DNA from: Pipra filicauda
Lineage: Eukaryota; Chordata; Aves; Passeriformes; Pipridae
Direction: 5' to 3'
Length of the DNA: 64,000 nucleotides
Assembly (NCBI RefSeq): GCF_003945595.2
Contig: NW_024104358.1
Coordinates: 868,001 to 932,000 of the forward strand
The notes under the pieces are model-generated. The model was not told the origin of the DNA. It saw nothing but the letters and a program-made list of their open reading frames with translations, and ran no database searches. Position numbers and translations under genes: made by a program. Below, one piece after another: positions 37,556 to 50,822 of the stretch. Numbering within the stretch: the first letter of the stretch is position 1; each line of letters begins with the position of its first letter.

Positions 37556-38790
37556 GTGAATCACAGAACTATGCCAGATGGAAAGGACCTCTGGAGGCCT
37601 CTAGTCCAACTTCCTGCTCAGAGCAGGAGTAGTGTTAGAGCAAGTTGCCCTGGGTTGTGTCCAGTTGAGTCTGGAATATCTACAAGGAAGGAAATCCACA
37701 TCTTCTCTGGGCCCGTTCCACCACCCTTTCCCCCCTCCTTATATTTAGTTAGAATTTTCTGCATTACAAATTGTGGCCATTGCCTCTTGTTCTGATCTCA
37801 TGCACATCTGGGAAGAATCTGGTTCTGTCTTTTCTGCGCTCTCCCAACAGGCAGCTACAAATAGACAGCAGCAACACCCCCTTAACCTTGTCTTCAAACC
37901 CAGCCCTCACCCCCTCTTCTGCATCATGTGCTCCAGCTCCTGACCTCCTTGGTGACCTATCCACGGAGCCACTACATTTTGTCATTCTTTCCTGTGCTGA
38001 GCACAAAACTGCACAGACTGCTCAAGATGTCATTGTGCTACTGCCAACAGGAAGGGAATGATGGGTTCCCTTGACCTGCTGGCTACACTCCTGCTTGTAC
38101 AGCTCAGGATGTTCCTGTCCTCCTTTGTAGTGGGGGCATACTGCTTGTTCATATTTAATTGTTGTTTATCAAGGTAGTTTTCAGCAAAGCACTACCCAGC
38201 CAGCCAGCCCCCAGCATATACTGGTGCAGGGAGTTATTCCATTACAGATGTAGGATTCTGTGTTTGTTGAACTTTCCAAGACTCTGTCAGCCCACTTCTC
38301 CAGTCTGTCCAGATCCCTCTGAGTGACAATGCTGCCCTCCAGCACACTGAGCCCTGTCTCCAATTTGATATCATCCCACAAATTTGCGGAGGGTGCACTC
38401 TGCCTCGTCATCACAGTCACCAACAAAGGCATTTGGCCACTGTTGTCCCCTTCATCAATCCCTTAGGGATGCCACTAAGTTCTCCATCCACTTCTTGTCT
38501 CCATATGTGTTCCATAAATCAGCAATTTGGCTACAGGGACACTGTGGAAGACCACATCAAAAGTGTTTTTAAAGTCAAAGTATACAACATGCACTGCTTA
38601 TCCCTTTCCCACACAACCAGTTCTCTCATCACAGAATGCAATCAGGGTATTTTGCCATTAGTAAATTCGTTAGCTTCTCTTAGTAGCTAATGTTAGCTAC
38701 TAAGGTATCCATGTTAGCTACCTCCTTGTTTATTGTGTGCCTGGACCTCTAAACCAGAAAAGATTAATTGCTCCTATGTGTCATCCATAC
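37556..38790 (-). mobile_element. CR1 LINE, minus strand, RT part and 3' end
   Basis: A CR1 copy in minus orientation has its 3' end at about 37556 (gaatcacagaactatgccag, then ggacctctggaggcctctag). On the plus strand the usual reverse-complement blocks follow: gtggccattgcctcttgttc near 37773, ctgagcacaaaactgcacag near 37997, atactggtgcagggagttat near 38218, cagtctgtccagatccctct near 38302, and ttaaagtcaaagtatacaac near 38569, deep in the reverse transcriptase region. The match is clear to about 38690 and weaker to about 38790. Numerous indels and stops show it is inactive. It lies 150 bp from the ancient CR1 in the same orientation but is a distinct, less decayed subfamily. Confidence 0.88.
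38679..38704. repeat. Near-perfect hairpin palindrome
   Basis: Arms of 12 bp (cttagtagctaa and its exact complement) are separated by two bases. It lies near the 5' limit of the recognisable CR1 body. Confidence 0.9.
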
Positions 38791-41700
38791 AATGGCCGTC
38801 TGTTAATAGTTCTTGATAGTTAAAACACTCCTTACCCCTTGGACCCTTCCTATCAATACTTCTGTTAGTTATTCGAAAAATACAAAAACTTAAGCTCGTG
38901 GGCAGTAGATTCCATGTTAGTAAATTTGTCAGCTTGTTGACATAAATTTAAAGACAGCATATATAAATACATATGGCATTTCTGACAGTTAACACAACAC
39001 ACACTTATTTACATGATTTGCACTTTTATACACAACTCTTGATTGATTTCCATTCCTTACATTCTCATTATATTTGGGCATGAGTACGATAGCTTACGCT
39101 AGGTAATTTTTTTTTATTATTTGGGATTTCTGTTAAGTTCTAGTTATAAAACAGAACTTGGTATAAAAGTGAAATGCAATGAAAATGCTGAAGAACAGTA
39201 TTTTACAAATAAGCTATAAAATCAAGGCAAAAAAGAAGCTTCTCATTTTATTTTTAAGTAATCAGTCTCATTAAGCAAGGAAGCATTCCATCAGTGAACC
39301 GAATGTCAGTTCTGGTTGCAATACTTCTCAAGAGCATAGAACTGGTAGATCTCATCCTCTGTCACACAGATTTTGTTTATAAATTCAAAGAGGAAAACAA
39401 GCTTTTCAGCTTTTTTTTTTCCTCCCAAGTAGTTTCTTATGTTTTAATGCACTAGTCACTGAATTGAAATAGCTGAACGAACATGAAAAAGATATTATCT
39501 CTGCACCTGCAGAAGTAAAAAAAATTTAGCGCTTCAACAACAGGTGTTTAACCAGTGGCTTTCACCAATTCTGTTGTCCAACTTCCGCTGCATTTCAGCA
39601 GCAGTCACTGCTATACATAGAAAAATATGAATTTAGGTAATTACAAAAACCTGTAAGATCCAACTTTAGTCTGCTGTTTGGGTTCAAATAAATCCAATGT
39701 ACTTTTCTTTAAAAAAGTAAATATGTAGCACAGCTTTAATTTAAAATGACATTAAATATTTCATACTCACTTTGCACTGCACAGTTTGCAACTGTTGGAA
39801 ATATTGCAATATATTAATCAATTTTTAGCTTTTTGATTTTTTTGAAGAGGAAGAAAAAAATTAACCCATGACAAAGACCTTGCTGTGAAAAAAGACACAG
39901 AAGCACTTGCTGCCTCATCCCCCATAGAGCCCAAGTGTGCGCTGGGGGAAGAAACAGGAATGGGGTAGATGTGAATAAAATTATCTTTTGATATTCAGAA
40001 TAATGTTGAAATAATTTTCAAGCAAACATGTTGCTGGCTTCAAAAAGCTTTTATTTCATGCTTTTGCAATTGTAAAATATCAAGCTATTCAAGCTGTATG
40101 TAAAATAATTTGTACGGTTCTGGCCTCTTTGTATTGTTTGACATTTTTTGCTATCTCAGGCACAGCTCTGAACCAAAAAACTGAACATGCCAAACAATGC
40201 TTTTAAAGCTCAAAAATTGGTGTGCACTTGTAATACTTTACTTGTCTCAATCTTCCCTTAATTATAAATGAAAATTCTTCCTAAATTATGCCCAGGCTAG
40301 GTTGGACAATAAAGAGAACAGTTCTAAATAGAAACCAGAGATGCTAAAATCCATAATGCTGGGCATGGATGAATTTTATTTTCTGTTTGGCACATCTGTC
40401 AAGTACCGAGATCTGATGTGCTGATAAAACAAGACAGCTTATGGCAATAAACTTGTCAGATCCATCTGTTCTTCAGGACATCAAGAAGAAAAGGAATTGC
40501 TCCCTGTGGTATTCTGTACGCTTGAGACCATTCCAGAGAGGTTTCCCTCTGCTGCTGACAGCAATTCAGCTCTACCACCCTAAGCCAGTGGGTTTCCAGC
40601 CTTGTTCCATGTCTTCTACCTGGGCACGTTGTGTACCTGTGGCTTCCTCTCCCTACTCTCCACAGTCTGAGAATTGGTTGATGGGACAGGGATGTAACTA
40701 TATTGGAAAGGCTTTGGCAAAGTCAGGAAACAAAACTCAGAAAAAAGAGTGAAGTCCATACTCAGTCCCTCCAACCCAGGGTCCTGGGTCCCACAGTGGC
40801 TCTCAGCAGCTGCAGGCACCTCACTCTGCTCTGCATCTCAGATCTGGTTCACACACATTATGTCCTCCACTTTCTTAGAGCTACAACATCCCTTCTCATA
40901 CTATTTTCGTGCTACATCAGGAAACTTCCACTGTGAATATGCCTTTATACCTCTCAAAACACAAGTCAGTGGGCAAAGCATCTGAAGGTGACCCTGAGCA
41001 GACAACAGCTGCAGACAACAACAGTACGTGTCACCATTTGTCCCCCAAAGTGCAGCTGCGGCCAACACTGAACTGCAACACTGGCAGCTACCAAAGAGCC
41101 TCCCACTGCATGGCTCCAACACAGACCACACCAGCTGGAGCAGAACAAGCACAGAAACAGTTGACAGGACTGAGGTGTTCGTGACAGACATCATCTTCCA
41201 GCAGGGTTTTAACAAAAACCACATTTGAGCCACCTGCAGCCACATTCAAGGAGTTTGGCAGTCATTCAGGGGATGTGCTACTTTCTCACAGGAAGGTAGA
41301 ATTAAAGGCTTTCTTACAGGATATATACAACCCTCTGATAATGGGCCGACTATAATTATCTTTAAGTCAGGTAACACCCATCCTTTTCTGCTTTTGACTG
41401 GCAGGAGGAAAGAGGGAAGGAGGTCTCCAGGCTAAATCAACACAGGAGGCCTAGATAACATGCAGAAAGTTCAGCTGCTTTCTTGAGGGAGCAGCCCTCA
41501 GTTTTGGCCATAGGAAGGTAAGAAAAAAATATACAAAAGCTTGTTTATACTGTATACTAGTCAAATATACATATTATCCAACCCACCTGAAAAGCAAATA
41601 TCCAGTAAGTCAGAGCTCACTAGAAAAGATCCTGCTTTGCTCAGTCCTTCCAGATTAGTCCCAATTTTGAGAGGTTTTTACATCTTGTTTCAACTTCCCC

Positions 41701-42533
41701 CAAAATATTTAAAGCTAACACTGAGTTGCTGGTGTTGAACCCAGGCTGTAACGGTTCCCCTGAGAATCACCTGCTGTAGCTGGAAACCATCCTAACTCTC
41801 ACAAAGCAGGATAGCCAAACATTTCCTCTAATACACTGGACTCCATGTGCAGGACACACAGGAGTAGGGCATAAATGTTATGAGATGGGATGAAAAGGGC
41901 CCATGGAGTTGGGGGGTGCCCTTTCCAGAAACTGTAGTCTCTGCCATGCATTGCCAGATGGAGCTGGTCTGGAGATCACAGGTGTGCACGTGTGGATGTG
42001 GCATTCAGATGGGCAGGTGAATTTGTATAAACATCTTTACCCTTCAACTTATCATGCAGTACGTATGTAAAGAGCCAGCAAAGGGGGATCACAGAATGGA
42101 TAGGGGCTCTGGTGAAGCCCTGAAGAAATAGGAGAAAACCATAGAAGTCTTGCAATGCATGAGAGAGGACAACACTGGATCAGACCCATACTGACTCATT
42201 CTGCTAAGCAGCAGAGGCAAGGGATTACGTATATCACCCATTGTAGTTCAAGAAGGCATGTACATTATCAGTTACTTAAACAAGGCTGACAAAAATTGTG
42301 AAGGAAAAAAACAAGCAATCAGAGCTGAAGGTCTGATTACTGAGCCCCAGAAATATCCTTTTGGAAAGTTGGCCTTATTTGCTGCAAATCAGTTTCAGCA
42401 GCCAATTTAAAGCTATCACACCAGCATGCTGTTATATGTAAGTTAATAAGCATTTACTACTGATGGTTTCTGCAGCGGCTGTTTAATTTTTAATCATATC
42501 CCTAATTTACTGTTTACATTTTTAGCCAATTAG

Positions 42534-42559
42534 ACACACACAACATGTGTGTGTGTGTG
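42534..42559. repeat. Inverted CA/TG simple repeat
   Basis: An ACACACACA run meets a TG run around the centre acatgt, so the tract is both almost entirely alternating purine-pyrimidine and self-complementary. It could form a hairpin or left-handed DNA. Confidence 0.8.
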
Positions 42560-45500
42560 AGACAGGGAGAACATGGAAACCTGTGTTTATTTAAGAAGCA
42601 CAATGCCTTACCTCCTCTAAATGAGGAGATACATGTGTCTCCTGCCTGAATTTTTTTCATGTAGCCCTCTTATTTTTCAGGAGAATGCCATCTCAGGCTG
42701 TTGTGTTATGTTGCATCATTCTGCTGCCAGAAATGGGCACCACCGACCTCTCTGTGCAATGCTATATCTGGAGTTTGCAATTGAATGTCATTAAAATAGC
42801 CAGTGCTAAGAAATGGACAGTTTTACTGGCACTTTCCTGAACAGAAATCACAGCATCAGTCTTCATCTGTAGATCAGGCATTTAGGTAACATCCCTGGGC
42901 CACCCTACTCCTCCTCATCCACATTTCAACCTTCCATTAGATTCCTATAGTCATAACACTACATGCACTGAAGGGATGCTTATTTTTAAGCACTGAAAAT
43001 TTTTCATGGTGATCAACAGTAACAATTACAGAAGGAGAGTAAATAAACCAAAGGATAGCGCTTCAGAGAGAATTGGGTGGTGATGGAAAGATAGTGATTA
43101 GAACATCTCAGAGCCCAAGAGATGAGCTAATCACAAATAAAATAATATTACATTCCTATTACTACCTGACATGCTGTTTGGTGTAATGCCAGTGTTTAAA
43201 AAAAGAAACAAAAAAAGAGAGCCAGAAATGCACTCAGCAGAGGCATAATGTGGTGGATATGGATCCTGGCAGAGCTCTCAGGAGGTGATCTGACACCCAG
43301 CACAACCCCTGTTCCTGTGCCTTCCACATTCAGACTGCCTCGGGTCACAGGCGCAGCTGTACAGCAAATCAGGACAGGCAGTAACAGGACTGCACGCTCC
43401 TCAGACAGGGACTGCTCTCACTCCCAGCAGGCAGAGGCTGAAGGGAAAAGGCAGGACTCTTTGTTTCCCCCATGTAGCATCTACTTCAAGGAGACATGAT
43501 GACAGGTACCTGAGGACCTCCACAGCAAAGACTTAAATGGAGGTACCTGAGCAGGACTCACAGCCTTCTCCTGCTGTGTTCATGGCTTGACACCTGGATA
43601 CTCACATCCCACTGCACATGCATTCCTTGCATCCTTGAGAGCTATGCTGAGAAACCCAGACTGCCATTTACTCTATTTTGTTCTCAGGAAGAAAAAAAAA
43701 AGATGCAATTCTATCTCTCTGAAAATATAACACCTCCAATTTCACTTTGTTTTCTCTACAGCACAAGAAAGGTAAAGATAGGAAATCAATACATTCATAG
43801 GAAAAAAACCCCATCTAAAATTCCCATAAAAGGAAGAAACTACAGGGCTATGGCTACAGATGTCCTAGCAGGGGCAAAACAAATAGGATTATTGTGCTGA
43901 GGTAAAAGACAAATAGACAGAAATAAGCTGTTTTTAGAGTAAATGCTACAGATTACAGTACACCTTTTCAGAAGCCACTGCACTCTGTAGCGAGAGCACT
44001 GGGCAGTTACACACGGCCTTCACGCAGGAACTGTTCCTAAAAACACCCAGCCCCAGGAATCGCTGCCGAGTACACACAGCCCTGCACTCCAGGAACTGGG
44101 CTCCTGTGTTTAAAACAAAAGCTGTCGGCATCAGTCAGGCAGCTCAAAAAGGCAGCTTCAGCTCTTGTTTTCTTCTTTGCCCCTGGGAGCAGGAACTTGC
44201 AGCAAGGAAGGAGGAGACTGTAATAAAAAGGAGACAGGAAGGTCTCCAGTAGGCTCTGAGTCCTAAAGATAGCAAGGAAACTAGCACGAAGGGAAGGAGG
44301 AAACCACCCTCCCACATAAGAGGAAACCCCAAAATAAAACCTTTTGGCAGATGGTAAAAGGCTTTAAGTATTCAATAAAACAAATGAGCTGCATGAGAAT
44401 GCAAAAGAGCTTTAAGGGAGACACAGAAAGACCAAACAAAAGGCCTAAGAAGCTTGTTTTTTTCAGTCACTCTTCTGTGTTATTATTTCATTTTTGGGTA
44501 GGGTTTTTTTCTACCAGCTTTTCTATTTAATTGAAACTATGCAATTCATGGTTTTCAATAGACTTACAACTTCACTGCTCATACTAATTAATTATATGAA
44601 AGGGAAGAAGTTTTCATTAAGTTTTCTGAATTACAAGGTAAAGTTCAGTTACAGTGAGCATTTCATCTGGGGCTCTCAGCCTGGTCCTGGCCTTCCTGTC
44701 TAAGACTGGATCCAGCTCCACAGAGGCAACAAAATCCACTATCATAAAAAAATAATAAAAATAGTTTAATATTTGTATCAGGCTCAACCACATCCAGATG
44801 AAAGAAGAACTCAGAGGACTAAGATCTGTCTAACTGCAGTTATTAAAGCACTCCTGTCTGAGAAAAATCGCTGAAGTGCAGGTAAGTTATAAACCTATCC
44901 CAAGACAATATATAAAATGTGTTCTTGTCTGCTTTAGACTAAAGGATCATTTAAATTACAAGTAAGAAAACAACCCCAAAATCCTTAACCCAGAACTTGC
45001 AACTCTTTAAAGCACCTAAATGTTGCTTTAATTCTATTACCAGTGAGCAGTAGTTAGGCTCAGTTAAAAAAATGTTAATATGAAAGATGATGTTATCAAT
45101 TGCAGAAAAAAAGGTGCAATTTAACAGCAGAGAATAACCAGATATTGCTAACAGGTACAGATAAAGACAATAAAATTACTATACTAAGGCAGTGAAAGTT
45201 TGGTGTCAATTAACCTCACTTGTTATATGCTTCGTGTTGGAAAGCAAAACAGAGGAAAAGCTACTGCCTACTTTTCCTCTATTAAATTTGGGTATCCCAA
45301 ATTAGATAACAAGTCCTCCAGCTGACAGAGGCAGGAAGTTCCAGAGGGCAGTATATTGCACCTATCATTAACACCTGTTCTAGAAGGGCACAGATTATCT
45401 CTGGGGGTGGCTGCTGCTTATTTGTTGATTATTTGAGCATAATGATGAGCAACTCAATGCAAGCAATGAGTTCAACTAGACACCAAAGTTTTAGCTGGAT

Positions 45501-45892
45501 AATATATGATGTGACAAAGACTCTTCAAACTGCTCAAGCTAAAAGACAGTATAATTGTTTTTATCTTTGATTATGCCATTTGAGTATAGAGCATGACTAA
45601 AAAGAGTAAGATAAAAGCAGCTTTTGGGTTTCATTTCCAGCAGTGATTAAGAAATTAGGATTGCAAATAACACAGGCAGTGCACATCATCAAAAGAGATT
45701 TTGAGATCAAACAAAAAATAGGTTTTATACAATTAAGAAAAAAGTTGTAAAGATAACAAAATATAAAAATTGTATTTTTGATATAACAAAATGCAAGGGA
45801 CTGTATTTTTCAATTTTAAGGAGACGTATGGTGGGTTAGAGAACAGAACACTTATGTTTCTCTATTTGTGGTTTTAATTAAGTTACTAAAAT

Positions 45893-46090
45893 TTGGACTT
45901 GATCCAAAGGTCAGCAAAGTCATTGGTACCCTTCATTGATTTGAATGGGCTTTATAGTCTCATGCTGCACAGGAAAAATGGGGTTGATCCTGTTCTCATT
46001 CTTACTGGTTTCACATCTCACTGCAACCAATGGAGCATTACTCCTTCATCTGCACTTACAGAACCAAGAGCAAATTTGAGGTCTCCAATT
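45893..46090. repeat. Remnant of an old amniote palindromic repeat
   Basis: The segment holds gatttgaatgggctttatag near 45938 and accaatggagcattactcc followed by acagaaccaagagcaaattt near 46025-46076. From memory, these resemble old archosaur and turtle interspersed repeats built around a palindromic core meaning 'cattgacttcaatggg', with a side arm ending in '...actgagagcagaattt'. I take it for a decayed ancient element, possibly a non-autonomous DNA transposon. The family is unassigned. Confidence 0.45.
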
Positions 46091-49000
46091 TTCAGAAGGA
46101 GATAATTGGGATATAACCAGTTTCTAGCTGCCAGTAGACATAAATTTAGATTCTTCTTACTAGAGTAGCTACTCTTGCTATTTGTTCACTGTGTTAGAAT
46201 TGATACAGAATGTGTGCATGAAGAATAAGGATCAGCTTTAAGTCAACTAAAGGTTTTCTCAAAGACTTTATCCAAATTAATTATAAGCAGCAGAAACTTA
46301 AGGAAGACACTACCTTTAGGTGCTCCTAATTTCTAGAGACACCCTAAATAAAAGGATTTCTTTCTTCTAGTCCCAGAATCTGTTTGCATTCCTTACCTAA
46401 ATAGCCTGTGTTCTGATCATCTCAATCATAAGAAAACGCTGAAGAAATTAGTAAAGCATATATTCTCATACCAGAATTATCATGTGATCAGCAAAGACAT
46501 ATAGAAGTAAAGTAAAATTCCCACAGTGACATTCTCATTACTAGAGAAAATCAAAAAGATGTCAGGAACAGCAGTAACAGTATAATAAAGGAAAACATGA
46601 GTTGCTGACAAAGCAACAGTCACCCATTTTAGTGCTTATCACAGCAGTTGATATTTAAGAAGGGAGAAATAAAATTTATCAACAAATCTAGTATGCAAAT
46701 ATCAGTAAAAAATAATAAAGCGCGTGGAAAGAGCTTATTAGTATTAGAAGAAAATAAAACACAATATTCATTGTGGTATGTGAGAAAAACCTGCACACCT
46801 AAATGAAACATTTCTAGAAAAAGACAAAAAATGGTCATAGATGACTTATTGTACGAAGTTACGTCCCAGCAAAAAGACATTCATTATCTTGATGGGCTGT
46901 AAGGACTGGTTGCCTTTCTATGACCCTCAAATAAGGATGCTCCAGGTTTAAGCAAAGATGTACAAAAGTCAACAATATTATTGGTCAGTGTCACAGTCAA
47001 CAGCTGTAACAATGGATGGCAGCCACACTGCTGGACAGTAAAGCAGCTCCTGAGTCTAGCAAAAAATCTGTTCACAAACTACCCAGGTGACAACTGATTT
47101 GTCAGTGGAGCTTTAGAGGTAGAACTATCCTTCCCTTCCTCTTTCCTGTCCCTTTCATCTGAAATAGTTTGTTTGCTTCAAGGTCTTTCAAGTTTGCACT
47201 GAGAATTATAACTGCCGTGACTCTGGGAGTGATCAGTGTAGGGAATTTTCAAAGGTTTTTCTTCATCCTTAATTGCCTGACACTTTTAAAAGCCTAAGAT
47301 GATGCTGATTGCTCCTTCCGACATTCTTTAAATAGTCTTTAAATATGGCTGGACCATCTTGGCACCTTATGACAGAAAATTACAAGGAACTGCTGAAAAG
47401 TGTTTCACATAGCTACACTCTCTGGAACATGGTAAAGAAATTCCTCATCAGACAATTGTAGTCTAATCAGCCCTTTAAAACATTCAGGCTAAAGGGAAAT
47501 CAACAAAAGAAAACTAGGAGATAATAATCTCTTGGCCCAACTTTAACAACAATCTTCAGTTCCTCAGGACTTCTTAAAGGAATGAAAGTCAAAAGAAATA
47601 AGAGTAAGAAAGAACGCTTTCCTCTTTATTCCTCAAGAAGACTGGAATGACCTAACACTTTAAAAAATGAAGGAAATGTGATTACCATTCCCTCTCCATC
47701 TCTACATCTGAAATATGCTGAAATGCAAAGAAAACAAAACCCATACAGCTTAGAGGATTTTGGAGAGTAAATTTTAAGAACAGAAGCTTTGCATTACTGA
47801 AAAAGGTAAAATCAGTTAGTAAAAACCTCATCTTCTTGCTGTCAAGACCTTTTTTTCTTTCATGTCTTTCTCTCAAAATCCAGCTCCTGAAAGTCCTACA
47901 CAACAGCACTCTTTCAATGCAGCAAAATGAGAACTCGAGAGTCCGCTGGCTGACACTACCAGCAGTAAGCCTCTCAACTGGTCTCGCTGAAGAATGAAAG
48001 AATATGACAAAATTACTTCTTTCAAGGCCCACGTGTTGGAGTTGCTTCAACTCCATCTCATTTCATCAAATGCCACCTGATGGCAGCTGGTTGTGCCAGA
48101 CAAATAGACTGGGAAGATGTGAATCCTATTTCTAGTGGAGAGGACTCAGAACTCTAAGACCATGTCAATGTATGTGCCTTCAGACTGCGCTCAAGCTTGA
48201 AGGGGAACCTCGACATGCTTTTTTGTTCACATAAAAAAGTCTCTAACTTGCTTATCCCTACAGTTCCTGAGGATAATAGCTCCAGCCCTCTTTTGTAGTT
48301 GAATGAGTATGCCAAGTCAGAGTCCTGACATATTGTAGCAGGCTGTCTGGATGTTAAATTCCTGAGTCTGGCTATTTTCTAATCAGGTTGTCTTCAAGTG
48401 GAAGTCATTGTATAAGCCAAATGTATGTAAACCAACTATTCTAATAATGTGGTTAAGCTTAACTGAGTATAAGCTGTAAGATGTGGATGAAAACTGTGGT
48501 TGAGGAGCTTCAGAACTTTGATATTGCCAAGCACATACTCCCTAAACCTCAACTCATCACTATAACGGAGAAAAATAGTCAAAAACAGACTCAATGCCAT
48601 TATAGATGATACCTTTGGAAAAACACTGAAGTTCTTACAGAGCAACTCACTGCAGGTTTTCTCAATGTATCTTTTCTTTGTACAGGTAACTTCTAATAAT
48701 TCAGGTGACTAGGAGGCATTTTTACTGATGCAAGTATTTTTCAATTTTAGGATGATACAATACAACCATAGTTGAACTGCAAGCTGAGAGATACATTTTT
48801 TTTAAAAACAATTCCCTGACACATTTCCATTCACATTCATGTTGCAAATTAAAGCTGCTGTATTTATGCTGTCATCTGCTGGAATTAACACTTAAAAAAT
48901 TTATAGATGCTTCATGAGTACCTAGGCTGTATAGAGGTAAGTCACGTATTTCTTTGAAAACTGTTCAGAATTTTGTTAGAATTCAGAACTTGAACACCAA

Positions 49001-50579
49001 GGACCACAAGATCATTGTTAATACACTTCAATTTATTATTTTATAGGGAATCAATTTCAATTAAAATCCATTGAAATAGTGACTGAAAAAATTCTATAAT
49101 ATTGATCTTATGGGGGAACCAGCATAGTTAAAATTATTAATCATACTTGAGCATGTCATAAAACACTGGGCTAGTACCCATGTTTTATGATCAAGTCAAA
49201 TAAAGGCTTTAAAACAACCCACCCTTTCCTTTGTGGAAGATGCCAGAGATCTGCATACTGCTTAGTAATAAAGAAGCAGTTCATAACACTGCTGACTGCC
49301 TACGTATAACTAAGTAAATGAAGGTGCTCTATCATATGAAGCATAAATGCCATTAAGAGTAAACTTTTATTTGAATAGAACCACATTCATTTTTAAAATT
49401 ATAGTAAAGAAAGGCTTTTAAAGAATGTGAATGAAAAGAAGAGAAGCTTTTAAATAAAACAGGTTCTTTTTATACGCATAGAAAAGCAACTTTACAAAGG
49501 CATAAAAAAGAGAGGGTTTTTTCCTGCCTCCCTTGAATCTTTCCAGTAATTAGAAATTTTTATTGCAATGGCCATAAACTCCAGTAACAACAGGAAGAAA
49601 AATGCTTTTGAACTCTTTGGCAACGTTCACCTTTAAGGATTCAAAACAGCAAAACTTCATTTTATGTTTTCAAAAAGGCTTTAAGTGACTTTCATGTTTG
49701 TTAAAAGTGCCAATATAGTGAAACACTTTACAAACAGGACACATTCACGCAGGCACCAGCAATACCAGTTTCACAAATCACAAAGATGGTGTCACCAAAA
49801 CTCATCTGAGCGGAGGGCAATTTGTCCAACTTTCAGACCAATTTTTTTTAGCGTGGGAGTTTACATCTAGGCTTAGCAAGTGGGAATTTATCTCACCCAC
49901 CTTTAGTCATCTACCGTGCAGACAAATACATCTGCCAACCACCTCAAGCATCTGTAATAATCAATGAAGAACAACAGGTATAATTCATCTGATGCCTCTG
50001 AGGTGTGACTGGTGGATCTGAAATTCAGAGGATGTCTAGCTACTACAGTGTGCACATGATAGTAGGATTCCTTAGAGTGTCTGTGGAAGGCAGAAGATAT
50101 CCAGCTGAAGGCATGCCAAGTTAGGCTTTGGCAGTTTTGGCACCACTGAGGCTGCCAGTGACTAAATTTTAGTTTGTAAAAAACTTCTTGTGAACAACTT
50201 GTTTCACACAAGCATGAGACAGATTCCCAATGGACACTAAAAGAATTAGGCAGGGCAATAGTCTTCCAAATGCAGCAATTCTGAGTGCTAGGGAGCTCTA
50301 GTGAATGGAACCACAGAGGGACCAGGGTTCTGGGCTCTGCCTAAACAGCATCTGCTACTATTAGAGGCTCAGTACTGGGACAGGGGGATACTGGATCCAA
50401 CTGAGCACTTCTTATCTTCTTATTTCCAATGTTATCCACTCAGTTTGACAATAAAAGAGTTAGTTGATGAAGACGGTCAGGTTTGAAACAGAAGCCCAGC
50501 AGTGAACATTTTTATGTACTTTCTAAGGGGTCAGGAGTATAGTTAGGGCTCTGATTTCCTCAGTTCTTTTATAAAGCAA

Positions 50580-50822
50580 CTGTCAAGGGCATGTAGTAAC
50601 AAAACAAGGGGGAATGGCTTTAGACTGAAGGAGAGTAGGTTTAGATTGAACATAAGGAAGAAATTCTTTATTGTGAGGGTGGTGAAGCACAGGAAGAGGT
50701 TGTCCAGAGAGGCTACGGATGCCCCATCCCTGGAAATGTTCAAAGCCAGGCTGGACGGGGCTTTGAGCAACCTGGTCTAGTGGAAGATGTCCCTATGTCA
50801 CAGAGGGGTTGGAACTAGAATA
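50580..50822 (+). mobile_element. CR1 LINE 3' end, plus strand
   Basis: About 240 bp of CR1 3' UTR. Blocks are acaagggggaatggctttag near 50604, gaacataaggaagaaattct near 50648, gagaggctacggatgcccca near 50706 and ctggtctagtggaagatgtc near 50772, ending with a ggttggaactagaat signature. It is severely 5'-truncated. It belongs to the same general subfamily as the 53692-54170 copy, which lies in the opposite orientation. Confidence 0.88.

Larger units (their letters stand above)
38791..50579. other. Long unique non-coding stretch
   Basis: No exon is recognised. Named contents are a T10 run at 39411-39420, the CA/TG inverted simple repeat at 42534-42559 and a remnant of an old palindromic repeat at 45893-46090. 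The rest is AT-rich with no repeat family that I can name. Confidence 0.45.

Noticed and set aside
45338..45354. Partial CTCF-like motif (ccagagggcag)
   Set aside because: Only the 3' half of the consensus fits; the 5' part is missing.
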